A stretch of DNA of 53,170 nucleotides from Variovorax sp. (lineage in GTDB: Bacteria > Pseudomonadota > Gammaproteobacteria > Burkholderiales > Burkholderiaceae_C): positions 1 through 53,170 of the forward strand of contig JAGIBP010000037.1 in assembly GCA_017744285.1 (NCBI GenBank), read 5' to 3'. Of this stretch, positions 44,388 to 52,480 are shown in pieces. The notes under the pieces are model-generated. The model worked only from the letters and a program-made list of their open reading frames with translations. It searched no databases and was not told the origin of the DNA. Both the position numbers and the translations under genes were made by a program. Within the stretch, counting starts at the first letter, position 1. Each line of letters starts with the position of its first letter.

Positions 44388-44474
44388 ACGGCCCCCCCCG
44401 ACTCGGCACTGCGTGTCCTCGCGGCCCCCCGAGGGGGCGCGAGCTTGCTTGGAGCGGTCCGGCGCTGCGCTCAT
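44388..44474 (-). repeat. G+C-rich intergenic repeat, in frame with the ligase gene
   Basis: Fills the gap between the antiporter and YbdK-type genes. It contains the dyad CCCCCTCGGGGGG and the GGxCCGCxCCAAG core also seen at 40.25-40.34 kb. On the minus strand it starts with an ATG overlapping the antiporter stop (ATGA) and is an open frame of 29 codons leading straight into the ligase start. Confidence 0.65.
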
Positions 44475-45739
44475 CGTTGAGTGTCCTCCACGGCATGGAA
44501 AGCCTCCGGGAACCAGGGCCTGGAACTCTCGCCGGCGCCGTGGATGGCGCTCGTCGCGATCACCGCGCCGAGCACTTCCATCAGCAGGATCGCCGGCAGC
44601 GTGATCTGCGTGATCATCGCACCCAGGAGCGGCGAGGCGGTCACGAAAGCCGATGCGATCAGAAGGGCGATCGACGACAGCGGCGACATCGCGCAGCCGA
44701 CCCAGAACGCCTGCTTCCAGCTCGCGCCGCTGCCCGGGTTGGCGATCGCGACACCGGCGACCTTGGCGACGGCGCGCACGCCGATCATGGCGAGCACCAC
44801 GCTCGCGACCGGCAGGCTCCAGTCGGCCTGCGCGGCGACGGTGGAGACGAGCACGAACATCATCATCGTGATCAGCGAGGCCGCCGTGCCGAGCTGGCGC
44901 GGCCAGGCCCAGGGCTTGGGATTGAGCGCCTTGAGCAGCAGGCCGCCGATCAGCGCCGCGAGCGGCGCGGAGCCCCCGAAGTGCGCGGCCACCGCCGCGC
45001 CCGCGCCGATGATCGCCAGCAGCAGGATCGAGGTGTTCTCGCTGGTCGGGCTCATCACGCGCAGCGCCGAGCGCAGCGACAGCGCCATCAGCGCGCCCAC
45101 CACGAAAGACATGCCGAGCACCACCGCCACCGGCTGCAGCTTCTGCACCACGCCCAGCGGCGCATGCTCGATCAGGCCAGCCTGCGCATAGCCCAGCGCG
45201 AGTGCGTAGAAGGTGTTGAGCGTGGCCAGCGTCATCGCGCGCTCGGTGACCGGGCCCGAGGCGCGCGTGTCGATGATGACGCGCATCAGCACCGCGGGCG
45301 AGGCGACGATCGCGATCAGCGCGACAGGCGTGGCCACCGGATCGGGCACGTCCAGGGCATGCAGCGTCCAGAAGACGGCGAAGTAGGTCAGCGTGGCCTC
45401 GCACAAGCTCTGCACCAGGATCATCGGATTGTGGCGGAACCAGCGCAGCGGCAGGCGCCCGCCGGCCTCGAACAGCACGATCGCCACGCCGAGCTCGACG
45501 AGGAACAGGCTGATGCCCTGCAGGGGCCAGATCGCGCCCTCGAAGCCCGCGAAGCCCACCACCGCGCCGACGACCGAATAGCCGACCACCTTCGGCATGC
45601 CGACGTAGCGCTGGACGAGGTGGCCGGCCGCCGCGGCGGCCGCCAGCAGCAGCGCCCACAGCACGGTGGGCAGGCCCGCCGAGGGACGGACCCATTCGGC
45701 CCAGAAACCCAGCACGTCGCTGGAAAAGAAAGAACTCAT
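44471..45739 (-). CDS. Cation/proton antiporter (CPA2-type, KefB-like membrane domain)
   Basis: 422-residue protein with about 12 membrane segments, including [57 protein letters not shown] and [18 protein letters not shown] (here [16 protein letters not shown]). It covers only the antiporter domain: no RCK/TrkA-N regulatory domain follows. GGAGG lies 6 bases before ATG 45739. Ion specificity (K+, Na+) cannot be read from sequence. Followed by repeat DNA and the YbdK-type gene. Confidence 0.85.
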   Translation of the reverse strand: MSSFFSSDVLGFWAEWVRPSAGLPTVLWALLLAAAAAAGHLVQRYVGMPKVVGYSVVGAVVGFAGFEGAIWPLQGISLFLVELGVAIVLFEAGGRLPLRWFRHNPMILVQSLCEATLTYFAVFWTLHALDVPDPVATPVALIAIVASPAVLMRVIIDTRASGPVTERAMTLATLNTFYALALGYAQAGLIEHAPLGVVQKLQPVAVVLGMSFVVGALMALSLRSALRVMSPTSENTSILLLAIIGAGAAVAAHFGGSAPLAALIGGLLLKALNPKPWAWPRQLGTAASLITMMMFVLVSTVAAQADWSLPVASVVLAMIGVRAVAKVAGVAIANPGSGASWKQAFWVGCAMSPLSSIALLIASAFVTASPLLGAMITQITLPAILLMEVLGAVIATSAIHGAGESSRPWFPEAFHAVEDTQR

Positions 45740-45769
45740 TCGATCCTCCGTCGCGCCTGGTGCGACTCT

Positions 45770-45886
45770 TGAAACCCGCATCACCCCGCCCGGGAACCGC
45801 GCGGACCCGGCTCTGCCGGGCCGTCGGGCCTGTCCCCGTGGAGGGGCGCGTCAGCGCCACACGAAGTGGGCGAGGCTGGGGGTGAA
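45770..45886 (-). repeat. Repeat-like G+C-rich gap between apaG and antiporter genes
   Basis: 147 bases separate the apaG stop from the antiporter start. About 45770-45886 holds short dyads (CCCGGC-AGA-GCCGGG; CCCC-TCCA-CGGGG) and motifs resembling the other two repeat-like gaps in this series, such as ACGAAGTG. No convincing gene or promoter is visible apart from the ribosome site of the antiporter. Confidence 0.45.
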
Positions 45887-46282
45887 CTAATGCAGCACGC
45901 GCGACGCGGGGACACCCCCCGCATCGGCTTCGAGCACGAACATGGGAATGGGCACGTCATGGCGCTCCGCCCGTTCCGTCACGATGAAGAAACTCCCGCG
46001 CATGGTACCGGTCGCCGCCTGCAGCCGGCAGCCGCTGGTGTAGCGGAAGGTCTCGCCGGGGGCGAGCAGCGGCTGCTGGCCGATCACGCCGAGCCCGCGG
46101 ACTTCCTGCGTGTGGCCGGTGGCATCCTGGATGAGCCAGTGCCGCGCGATCACCTGCGCCGCCTGGGTGCCGTGGTTGGTGATCGTCACCGCGTAGGCGA
46201 AGGTGTACACGCCGTCCTCGGGCGAAGACTGGTCAGGCAGGAATCGGGGTTCGACCTGCACGGTCATCGGGAAGCTGGACAT
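45887..46282 (-). CDS. apaG: ApaG protein
   Basis: 131-residue single fibronectin-like domain protein of the ApaG/F-box-A family. Characteristic segments: [45 protein letters not shown] and [10 protein letters not shown], ending ASRVLH. E. coli ApaG affects cobalt/magnesium efflux; its biochemical role is unsettled. ATG 46282 ([10 protein letters not shown]) is preferred, but ATG 46267 and 46291 are possible. Divergent from rpe across 36 bases, so promoters must overlap the two 5' ends. Confidence 0.9.
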   Translation of the reverse strand: MSSFPMTVQVEPRFLPDQSSPEDGVYTFAYAVTITNHGTQAAQVIARHWLIQDATGHTQEVRGLGVIGQQPLLAPGETFRYTSGCRLQAATGTMRGSFFIVTERAERHDVPIPMFVLEADAGGVPASRVLH

Positions 46283-46318
46283 CCCGGACATCCTACATCG
46301 CTGCGACAATCCGGCCCC

Positions 46319-47014
46319 ATGAGCAGCCCCTTCCGCATCGCCCCTTCCATCCTTTCCGCCGACTTCGCGCGCCTGGGCGCCGAAGTGAGCGACGTCATCG
46401 CCGCCGGCGCCGACTGGATCCACTTCGACGTGATGGACAACCACTACGTGCCGAACCTCACCTTCGGCCCCATGGTCTGCCAGGCCCTCAAGCCGCACGC
46501 GAAGACGGCCGACGGCACGCCGGTGCCGATCGACGTGCACCTGATGATCGAGCCGGTCGATGCGCTCGCCGCGGCCTTCGCGCAGGCCGGCGCCGACTAC
46601 ATCAGCTTCCACCCCGACGCTTCGCCGCACATGCACCGCAGCATCCAGGCGATCAAGGCGGCCGGCTGCAAGGCGGGGCTGGTGTTCAACCCCGGCGCGG
46701 GGCTGGAGGCGCTCGACTACGTGATCGACGAGATCGACCTGATCCTCATCATGAGCGTGAACCCCGGCTTCGGCGGCCAGAGCTTCATCGACTCGGCGCT
46801 GCGCAAGATCGAGCAGGCGCGCAAGCGCATCGAGGCGACCGGGCGCGACATCCGTCTCGAAGTCGACGGCGGCATCAAGACCGACAACATCGCGCGCGTG
46901 GCGAGCGCCGGCGCCGACACCTTCGTGGCCGGCAGCGCGATCTTCAACGCCAAGGATTACAAGAGCGTGATCACCGCGATGCGCGCGCAGCTCGACGCTT
47001 CGCTCAAGGCTTGA
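46319..47014 (+). CDS. rpe: Ribulose-phosphate 3-epimerase
   Basis: 231-residue TIM barrel, converting D-ribulose-5-phosphate and D-xylulose-5-phosphate. It opens [18 protein letters not shown]. Zinc and catalytic residues are seen in [20 protein letters not shown] and [11 protein letters not shown], with [11 protein letters not shown] as the phosphate-binding loop. It serves the pentose phosphate pathway and, in autotrophs, the Calvin cycle; no cbb genes lie here. Its last 11 bases overlap the convergent hypothetical gene. Confidence 0.97.
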   Translation: MSSPFRIAPSILSADFARLGAEVSDVIAAGADWIHFDVMDNHYVPNLTFGPMVCQALKPHAKTADGTPVPIDVHLMIEPVDALAAAFAQAGADYISFHPDASPHMHRSIQAIKAAGCKAGLVFNPGAGLEALDYVIDEIDLILIMSVNPGFGGQSFIDSALRKIEQARKRIEATGRDIRLEVDGGIKTDNIARVASAGADTFVAGSAIFNAKDYKSVITAMRAQLDASLKA

Positions 47015-47267
47015 CCTTCCGGTTGTAGACCTCGTCCACCACCGGGCCGCGGTCGGTGTCGACCCGGCCCTGCTCGATGTCCTGTAGCGCGCGGCGTCCG
47101 ATGGCCGGCGGCTGGCCGTCCGGCGTCTGCTGGCTGTCGGACGACTGGTCGCGCTCATGCGGGAGGCGCGGGGCGGCCTCGCCCTCCTGCTCCACCTTGG
47201 TGTTGCCGCTGCGCGCGTCATTGCTGCGCGGTGCGGGCCTGGCGGGTTCATGCTTGCTGGTGGCCAT
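47004..47267 (-). CDS. Small hydrophilic hypothetical protein
   Basis: 87 residues from ATG 47267 with AAGGAG about 6-8 bases upstream, which argues that it is translated. The sequence is polar and probably disordered ([20 protein letters not shown], many Gln, Glu and Arg). The C-terminal part [16 protein letters not shown] looks conserved-like. I do not recognise a family. It overlaps the end of rpe by 11 bases, and the two stops form an 11-base palindrome. Confidence 0.6.
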   Translation of the reverse strand: MATSKHEPARPAPRSNDARSGNTKVEQEGEAAPRLPHERDQSSDSQQTPDGQPPAIGRRALQDIEQGRVDTDRGPVVDEVYNRKVKP

Positions 47268-47360
47268 GCGCGTGCTCCTTTTCCATCCCCCGGCTTGTCG
47301 CACGCCATGGCGGGAAACACGGTAGGACCCGCCTTCACGGCCCTGTAGGATGGCCGGCTC

Positions 47361-48365
47361 ATGACCGCTTCCACCGCCGCGCTCACCGCCCACGACACGC
47401 TCCGGATCCACGGCTATGCGGCGCTCGACGCCGGGCCGCGGCTCGTGGTGCTCGGCGGCGTGCATGGCGACGAGACCTGCGGCACCGCAGGCATCGAGCG
47501 CGTGGTGGCCGAACTCGACGCGGGCACCCTGCGCCTCTTGCGCGGCGTGCTCACGGTGGTCCCCGTCGCCAACCCGCTCGCGCGCCGGCGCGGCCGCCGC
47601 GAAGGCGAGCGCAATCTCAACCGGCTCTTCGAGCCCAGCGTGCCGGGCCAGGCGCCGCTCGACAACGAGGCGCGCATCACCAACCTGCTGTGCCCGCTGC
47701 TCGACCGGCACGACGTGCTGCTCGACCTGCACTCGTTCCAGAGCGCGGGCGAGGCCTTCGCGATGATCGGGCCGCGCGACAACAGCGGCACGCTCGAGCC
47801 TTTCTCGCGCGCCTTCGAGGAGGGCCAGCTCGCGCTGCACCTCGGCACGCCGCGCGTGGTCGAGGGCTGGCTCGACATCTATGCGGCTGGCGTCGCGCAG
47901 CGCGCGGGCGGCAAGCCGGTCGATCCTGCGGAAGTGGCCTTCGGCAAGGGCACCAACGAATACATGCGAAGCCGGGGCGGCTACGGCGTCACGCTCGAAT
48001 GCGGCCAGCACGAAGACCCGGACGCGCCCGGCGTGGCCTACGCGGCCATCCTCTCGGCACTGCGCCTGCTCGGCATGATCGCGCCGACGCCGGATGCGCC
48101 GCCGCCCGCGAAGCCCACGCTGCTGCGGCTTGTCAGCGTGGTCGACCGCCTGCATGAAGAAGACCAGTTCGTGCGCGAGTGGGCCACCTTCGACCCCGTC
48201 TCGCGCGGCGAGCCGATCGCGGTGCGCGGGGACGGGAGCGTGTTGCACGCCGAACGCGATGGCTTCATCGTGTTCCCGAACGGCGAGGCGCTGCCCGGGA
48301 CGGAGTGGTTCTACTTCGCGGTGAACAGCGATCGCGATTTGACGAATGAAGCGTCATCGGTTTGA
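47361..48365 (+). CDS. Succinylglutamate desuccinylase/aspartoacylase family protein
   Basis: 334-residue zinc carboxypeptidase-fold enzyme (AstE/AspA family, M14-like). Zinc ligands are His35 and Glu38 in GVHGDE, and His124 in LDLHSF. RRGRREGERNLNRLF is the substrate-binding arginine-rich segment. A C-terminal beta domain follows (from about 270). The substrate (N-acyl amino acid or other) is unknown, and no ast operon is adjacent. The downstream ankyrin gene starts 71 bases after its stop on the chosen start. Confidence 0.88.
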   Translation: MTASTAALTAHDTLRIHGYAALDAGPRLVVLGGVHGDETCGTAGIERVVAELDAGTLRLLRGVLTVVPVANPLARRRGRREGERNLNRLFEPSVPGQAPLDNEARITNLLCPLLDRHDVLLDLHSFQSAGEAFAMIGPRDNSGTLEPFSRAFEEGQLALHLGTPRVVEGWLDIYAAGVAQRAGGKPVDPAEVAFGKGTNEYMRSRGGYGVTLECGQHEDPDAPGVAYAAILSALRLLGMIAPTPDAPPPAKPTLLRLVSVVDRLHEEDQFVREWATFDPVSRGEPIAVRGDGSVLHAERDGFIVFPNGEALPGTEWFYFAVNSDRDLTNEASSV

Positions 48366-48436
48366 CGCCTGCGTGGTGTGGAGGCCAAGATCAGTCGGCA
48401 TTCTTTTTCCATCGCCCTGACTTCGACGGGTGGCGC

Positions 48437-49003
48437 ATGGAGATGTTGACCACCAGTTCATCAAGGCCGCGCAGGCCGATAGGGGCCAGGATGGCACGAT
48501 GGGCGCTTGGGGGCGTGGTGGTCCTGTGCATGGCGTTCGCGGCCTATTCCGTGCGGGAGTCGCGGTCTTACGATCTGACGACCACCTTCAGATACATGAA
48601 GTGGTCCAACCCTCCCTTCGACAGGCTGTTTCGCTACAACCTGTATGCCTTGCATCCCACGCCCGCCGAGGTGCTGGAGTTGAACCAGCATGCCGGTGCG
48701 TCGATCGTGCTCGGCATGGACGACGAGGCAGAGCGCGAGAAGCTGCTCTCCCATTTGATCGCAGCCGGGGTGGACATCAACGCGCAGGACGAGCGGACTT
48801 CGCTGACGGCCCTGCACATCGCCGCCGCAGCCGGAAGTCCCTCGGGCGTCGCGCTGTTGCTGGCTCATGGTGCACGGGCCGATCTGAAAAGCGCCGGGGG
48901 TTTGACGCCGCTGGATCGAGCGTTGATCTTCCAGCAGGAATCCCCCTCGCCCGACCGCGCGGAAGTCATCAGGCTTCTTCGCACTGCCGGGGGAGGCGAG
49001 TAG
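48437..49003 (+). CDS. Ankyrin-repeat membrane-anchored protein
   Basis: 188 residues from ATG 48437 (other possible starts: TTG 48362, ATG 48443, ATG 48491). An N-terminal anchor (WALGGVVVLCMAFAAYSV) is followed by a periplasmic part with two ankyrin-like repeats (LSHLIAAGVDINAQDERTSL with TALHIAAAAG, then SGVALLLAHGARADLKSAG and LTPLDRAL). It would act as a protein-binding scaffold; the partner is unknown. GC is lower (about 55-60% in sampled lines) than in neighbouring genes, which suggests a more recent arrival or relaxed codon use. Confidence 0.7.
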   Translation: MEMLTTSSSRPRRPIGARMARWALGGVVVLCMAFAAYSVRESRSYDLTTTFRYMKWSNPPFDRLFRYNLYALHPTPAEVLELNQHAGASIVLGMDDEAEREKLLSHLIAAGVDINAQDERTSLTALHIAAAAGSPSGVALLLAHGARADLKSAGGLTPLDRALIFQQESPSPDRAEVIRLLRTAGGGE

Positions 49004-49022
49004 CGTGCCTCCCGCCTGCTGA

Positions 49023-49039
49023 CACGAGATCGACTCGTG
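49023..49039. terminator. Hairpin between convergent ankyrin gene and paaY
   Basis: CACGAG-ATCGA-CTCGTG is a perfect 6-bp stem with a 5-base loop in the 62-base gap. No T-tract, so only a weak shared terminator is suggested. Confidence 0.35.
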
Positions 49040-49065
49040 CGCCGGCATGACGTCGACGACGATCG

Positions 49066-49668
49066 TCAACCGCGCTTCGTCGCGATCAGCGGCTTCACGT
49101 CCGGCGCCTGCACACGCGGCCGGTTCGCCTCGACGGCGGGCAGCGGCGCGACTTCCTTCATGCTCGCGAGGCTGCGGCGCGTGAGGTCCTGGTAGGTCTT
49201 CGTGCCTTCCAGCTTCCAGGCCACTTCCTGGTCGCTCAGCTCGCGGATGACCTTCGCGGGAATGCCCGCGGCGAGCGATCGCGGCGGGATCTTCTTGCCC
49301 GCCGGCACGAAGGCGCAGGCCGCGAGGATCGCGGCCTCGCCGACCTCGGCCTCGTCCATCACGACCGCGTTCATTCCCACCAGCGCGTCGCGCCGCACGA
49401 TGCAGCTGTGCAGCACCGCGCCGTGGCCGATGTGGCCGTTCTCCTCGACCACCGTGTCCTGCAGCGGAAAGCCGTGCACCACGCAGGTGTCCTGCAGGTT
49501 GGAGCCGCGCTTGAGCTCGATGCGCCCGAAGTCGCCGCGCAGCACGGCGCACGGGCCGACGTAGCACTCGGGGCCGACGATCACGTCGCCGATCAGCACG
49601 GCGGTCGGGTGCACGTAGGCGCTCGGGTCGATCACCGGCGTCACGCCTTCAATGGAATAGCAGGGCAA
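49066..49668 (-). CDS. paaY: Phenylacetic acid degradation protein PaaY (hexapeptide thioesterase)
   Basis: 200-residue left-handed beta-helix protein of the gamma-carbonic anhydrase/hexapeptide family. It begins PCYSIEGVTPVIDPSAYVHP and contains hexapeptide runs (VLIGDVIVGPECYVG) and His ligands in VHGFP and GHIGHGAVLH. The C-terminal SDQEVAWKLEGTKTYQDLTR is typical of PaaY, a thioesterase that removes dead-end CoA esters of the phenylacetate pathway. The start is TTG 49668 (AAAGGAG 7 bases upstream), since no ATG is available in frame nearby. It is divergent from paaG and under the same predicted PaaR site. Confidence 0.88.
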   Translation of the reverse strand: MPCYSIEGVTPVIDPSAYVHPTAVLIGDVIVGPECYVGPCAVLRGDFGRIELKRGSNLQDTCVVHGFPLQDTVVEENGHIGHGAVLHSCIVRRDALVGMNAVVMDEAEVGEAAILAACAFVPAGKKIPPRSLAAGIPAKVIRELSDQEVAWKLEGTKTYQDLTRRSLASMKEVAPLPAVEANRPRVQAPDVKPLIATKRG

Positions 49669-49696
49669 GGCTGTCTCCTTTTTTCGTGGGCGGCTC

Positions 49697-49734
49697 GATG
49701 CAAGGGTTAACCCCGAAAAGCTTTGGCTTGCATC
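49697..49734. promoter_or_regulatory. Nested palindromes in the paaY leader region
   Basis: GATGCAAG-N22-CTTGCATC is an 8-bp inverted repeat enclosing two further perfect palindromes, GGGTTAACCC (49704-49713) and AAAGCTTT (49717-49724). It lies downstream of the predicted paaY start point and upstream of the paaG -10. It might be a second operator, a CRP-like site or an mRNA hairpin in the paaY leader. Confidence 0.45.
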
Positions 49735-49757
49735 AGGAATGGTCTCGATCTTATGAT
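49728..49757 (+). promoter_or_regulatory. Predicted paaG operon promoter
   Basis: TTGCAT, 18-base spacer, TATGAT. The start point would fall near 49764, inside the PaaR-type palindrome at 49760-49773, as expected for direct repression. Confidence 0.6.
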
Positions 49758-49776
49758 TCACCGACCGGTCGGTCAA
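49748..49776 (-). promoter_or_regulatory. paaY: Predicted paaY promoter
   Basis: On the minus strand: TTGACC (49776-49771), 17-base spacer, TAAGAT (49753-49748). The spacer contains most of the palindrome at 49760-49773, so a bound repressor would block polymerase. Confidence 0.6.
49760..49773. promoter_or_regulatory. PaaR-type operator
   Basis: ACCGACCGGTCGGT is a perfect 14-base palindrome between divergent paaY and paaG. It agrees with the betaproteobacterial PaaR (TetR family) site as I recall it. It lies in the spacer of the paaY promoter and over the start point of the paaG promoter, so one site could control both in response to phenylacetyl-CoA. No paaR gene is in the window. Confidence 0.82.
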
Positions 49777-49845
49777 CAATACTTTGACGCTGATCAAAGC
49801 CCCCGGCCCGGCTTCCGCCCCCCGTTCCACGACTGGAGACACCGC

Positions 49846-50646
49846 TTGTCCGATGCACTCGTCCTCGCCTCGCAGGACGGCCCGGTTCTGACGCTCACGC
49901 TGAACCGGCCCGCCGCGCTCAACAGTTTCAACGGCGCCATGCACGAGCAGCTGCGCGCCGCGCTCGAGGCGGCGGCGGCGGATCCCGCCGTGCGCTGCGT
50001 GATCCTCACGGGCGCCGGCCGCGGCTTCTGCGCCGGTCAGGACCTGGCGGACCCGATGGTTGCGCCTTCGCCCGCCGGCGAGCCGCCCAAGGACCTGCGC
50101 CGCGCGATCGACCTGCACTACACGCCGCTCGTGAAGCGCCTGAAGTCGATGCCGGTCCCGGTGATCGCGGCCGTCAACGGCGTGGCCGCCGGCGCGGGCG
50201 CGAACCTGGCGCTCAATTGCGACCTCGTCCTCGCCGCGCAATCGGCGAGCTTCATCCAGGCCTTCGCCAAGATCGGTCTCGTGCCCGACACGGGCGGCAC
50301 CTGGCTGCTGCCGCGCATCGTCGGCCGCGCACGCGCCCTCGGGCTCGCGATGCTGGGCGACAAGCTCCCGGCCGCCGAAGCCGAACGCATCGGCCTCATC
50401 TGGAAGTGCGTGGACGACGCGGCCCTGGCCGACGAGGCGCGCCAGCTCGCGGCGCGCCTGGCCGCCATGCCCGTGAAGGCGCTGGCCGCCACGCGCGCGG
50501 CCGTCGACGCGGCGCAGCACCTCACGCTCGACCAGGCGCTCGACCACGAAGCCGCGCTGCAGGCCGAGCTCGGCCGCGCGCACGACTACCTCGAAGGCGT
50601 GGCCGCGTTCGGCGCGAAGCGCGCCCCTCGTTTCACCGACCGCTGA
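49846..50646 (+). CDS. paaG: 2-(1,2-epoxy-1,2-dihydrophenyl)acetyl-CoA isomerase
   Basis: 266-residue crotonase-fold enzyme, isomerising the ring epoxide to the oxepin in phenylacetate breakdown. The oxyanion-hole segments GFCAGQDLADP and NGVAAGAGANLAL are present. Asp148 in LVPDTGG is the single catalytic residue; the two hydratase glutamates are absent, as in known PaaG. TTG 49846 with GGAG nine bases upstream is the preferred start: the open frame reaches back to 49723, but that would run through the predicted promoter and operator. First gene of paaG-paaI-paaK-paaA. Confidence 0.93.
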   Translation: MSDALVLASQDGPVLTLTLNRPAALNSFNGAMHEQLRAALEAAAADPAVRCVILTGAGRGFCAGQDLADPMVAPSPAGEPPKDLRRAIDLHYTPLVKRLKSMPVPVIAAVNGVAAGAGANLALNCDLVLAAQSASFIQAFAKIGLVPDTGGTWLLPRIVGRARALGLAMLGDKLPAAEAERIGLIWKCVDDAALADEARQLAARLAAMPVKALAATRAAVDAAQHLTLDQALDHEAALQAELGRAHDYLEGVAAFGAKRAPRFTDR

Positions 50647-50654
50647 GCGACCCC

Positions 50655-51095
50655 ATGACCCCAGAACGCACCCCGCAACAGACCGCCGACCTGGTGCGCG
50701 AACGCATGTTCGCCAACGACCGCGCCGCCCGCAGCCTCGGCATGGAGATCGTCGACGTCACGCCGGGCCGGGCGACGATCACGATGACCGTGCGCCAGGA
50801 CATGCTCAACGGCCACGACATCTGCCATGGCGGGCTCATCACGACGCTGGCCGACACCGCCTTCGCCTACGCCTGCAACTCGTACAACGAGCTCACCGTG
50901 GCCTCGGGCTTTTCGGTGGACCTGATGGCGCCCGGCCGCGAAGGCGACGTGCTCACCGCGCGCAGCTTCGAGGTCTCGAAGGCCGGCCGCACCGGCGTCT
51001 ACGACTGCGAGATCAGCAACCAGCGCAACGAGCGCATCGCGGTGTTCCGCGGCCGTTCCTACACCCTCAAGGGCAAGCCGGCCGTTGCCGCGTGA
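50655..51095 (+). CDS. paaI: Hydroxyphenylacetyl-CoA thioesterase PaaI
   Basis: 146-residue hotdog-fold thioesterase. NGHDICHGGLITTLADTAFA holds the HGG and catalytic Asp region, and VDLMAPGREGDVLTA follows. It hydrolyses wrongly formed ring-hydroxylated phenylacetyl-CoA and so protects the CoA pool. ATG 50655 is 8 bases after the paaG stop. Within the paa operon; regulated from the paaG promoter. Confidence 0.95.
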   Translation: MTPERTPQQTADLVRERMFANDRAARSLGMEIVDVTPGRATITMTVRQDMLNGHDICHGGLITTLADTAFAYACNSYNELTVASGFSVDLMAPGREGDVLTARSFEVSKAGRTGVYDCEISNQRNERIAVFRGRSYTLKGKPAVAA

Positions 51096-51126
51096 GCCTT
51101 CACACGCCAAGCCCCAGGAGACCTCC

Positions 51127-52452
51127 ATGCTCATGCCCGTGAAGCAACCCGCCCCCGGCGACCTCGAAGCCATCGAGACCGCGAGCCGCGACGAGATCCA
51201 GGCGCTGCAGCTGCAGCGCCTGCGCTGGACGCTCCAGCACGCCTACGACAACGTGCCGCATTACCGCCGCGCCTTCGACGAGAAGGGCGTGCATCCGTCG
51301 GACCTGAAGCAGCTCTCCGACCTGTCGAAGTTCCCCTTCACCAACAAGAAGGACCTGCGCGACAACTATCCCTTCGGCATGTTCGCGGTGCCGCGCGAGA
51401 AGGTCTCGCGCATCCATGCCTCGTCGGGCACCACGGGCAAGCCCACGGTGGTCGGCTACACGAGGAACGACATCGACACGTGGGCCACGCTGGTCGCGCG
51501 CTCCATCCGCGCCGCGGGCGGCCGCGCGGGCGACATCGTGCACGTGGCCTATGGCTACGGCCTCTTCACCGGCGGCCTGGGCGCGCACTACGGCGCCGAG
51601 AAGCTCGGCTGCACGGTGGTGCCCATGTCGGGCGGGCAGACCGAGAAGCAAGTGCAGCTCATCCGCGACTTCCAGCCCGACATCATCATGGTGACGCCGA
51701 GCTACATGCAGGTGATCGTCGAGGAGTTCGTGCGTCAGGGGCTCGATCCGCGCGAGAGCTCGCTCAAGGTCGGCATCTTCGGCGCCGAGCCGTGGACCGA
51801 AGCCATGCGCCACGAGATCGAGGGCAAGGCCGGCATCGACGCGGTCGACATCTACGGGCTCTCCGAAGTGATGGGCCCCGGCGTCGCGAGCGAATGCATC
51901 GAGACCAAGGACGGCCCGGTGATCTGGGAAGACCACTTCTATCCCGAGATCATCGACCCCGAGACCGGCGAAGTGCTGCCCGAGGGCTCCGAGGGCGAAC
52001 TGGTCTTCACCTCGCTCAGCAAGGAAGCGCTGCCGATCATCCGCTACCGCACGCGCGACCTCACGCGCCTGCTCGCGCCCACGGCGCGCTCGTTCCGCCG
52101 CATGGGCAAGATCGTCGGCCGCTCGGACGACATGCTGATCATCCGCGGCGTGAACGTGTTCCCGACGCAGATCGAGGAGATCGTGCTGCAGCACGCCAAG
52201 CTCTCCGGCCAGTACCAGATCAACGTGAGCCGCGACGGCATCCTCGACGAGGTGGAGGTGCGCTGCGAGCTCCAGCCGCTCGCCGCGCCGAGCGTGGACA
52301 CCGCGGAGCTGCGCGAGATCACGGGCTGGCTGCAGCACCGCATCAAGACGCTGGTGGGCATCAGCACGCGCGTGCAGGTGCTCAAGCCCGACTCGATCGA
52401 GCGCACGCTCACCGGCAAGGCGCGCCGCGTGATCGACCAGCGACCCAAGTGA
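51127..52452 (+). CDS. paaK: Phenylacetate-CoA ligase
   Basis: 441-residue ANL-superfamily ligase activating phenylacetate with ATP and CoA, the first step of the pathway. The P-loop is [32 protein letters not shown] and the hinge/lid region [20 protein letters not shown] are characteristic of PaaK. ATG 51127 is chosen because AGGAG lies 8 bases upstream; the frame extends back to 51085 without such a site. 28 bases to paaA. Confidence 0.97.
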   Translation: MLMPVKQPAPGDLEAIETASRDEIQALQLQRLRWTLQHAYDNVPHYRRAFDEKGVHPSDLKQLSDLSKFPFTNKKDLRDNYPFGMFAVPREKVSRIHASSGTTGKPTVVGYTRNDIDTWATLVARSIRAAGGRAGDIVHVAYGYGLFTGGLGAHYGAEKLGCTVVPMSGGQTEKQVQLIRDFQPDIIMVTPSYMQVIVEEFVRQGLDPRESSLKVGIFGAEPWTEAMRHEIEGKAGIDAVDIYGLSEVMGPGVASECIETKDGPVIWEDHFYPEIIDPETGEVLPEGSEGELVFTSLSKEALPIIRYRTRDLTRLLAPTARSFRRMGKIVGRSDDMLIIRGVNVFPTQIEEIVLQHAKLSGQYQINVSRDGILDEVEVRCELQPLAAPSVDTAELREITGWLQHRIKTLVGISTRVQVLKPDSIERTLTGKARRVIDQRPK

Positions 52453-52480
52453 CCGTGAACGACTGAAAGGGAACCCCGCC

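Noticed and set aside
43102..45886. IS or transposon remnants in the repeat-rich series
   Set aside because: No transposase fragment, no terminal inverted repeats and no target duplication could be seen; they resemble short non-autonomous intergenic repeats.
48362..48436. TTG start overlapping the aspartoacylase-family stop for the ankyrin gene
   Set aside because: The overlap looks like coupling, but there is no ribosome site, and the added peptide delays the membrane anchor without family support.
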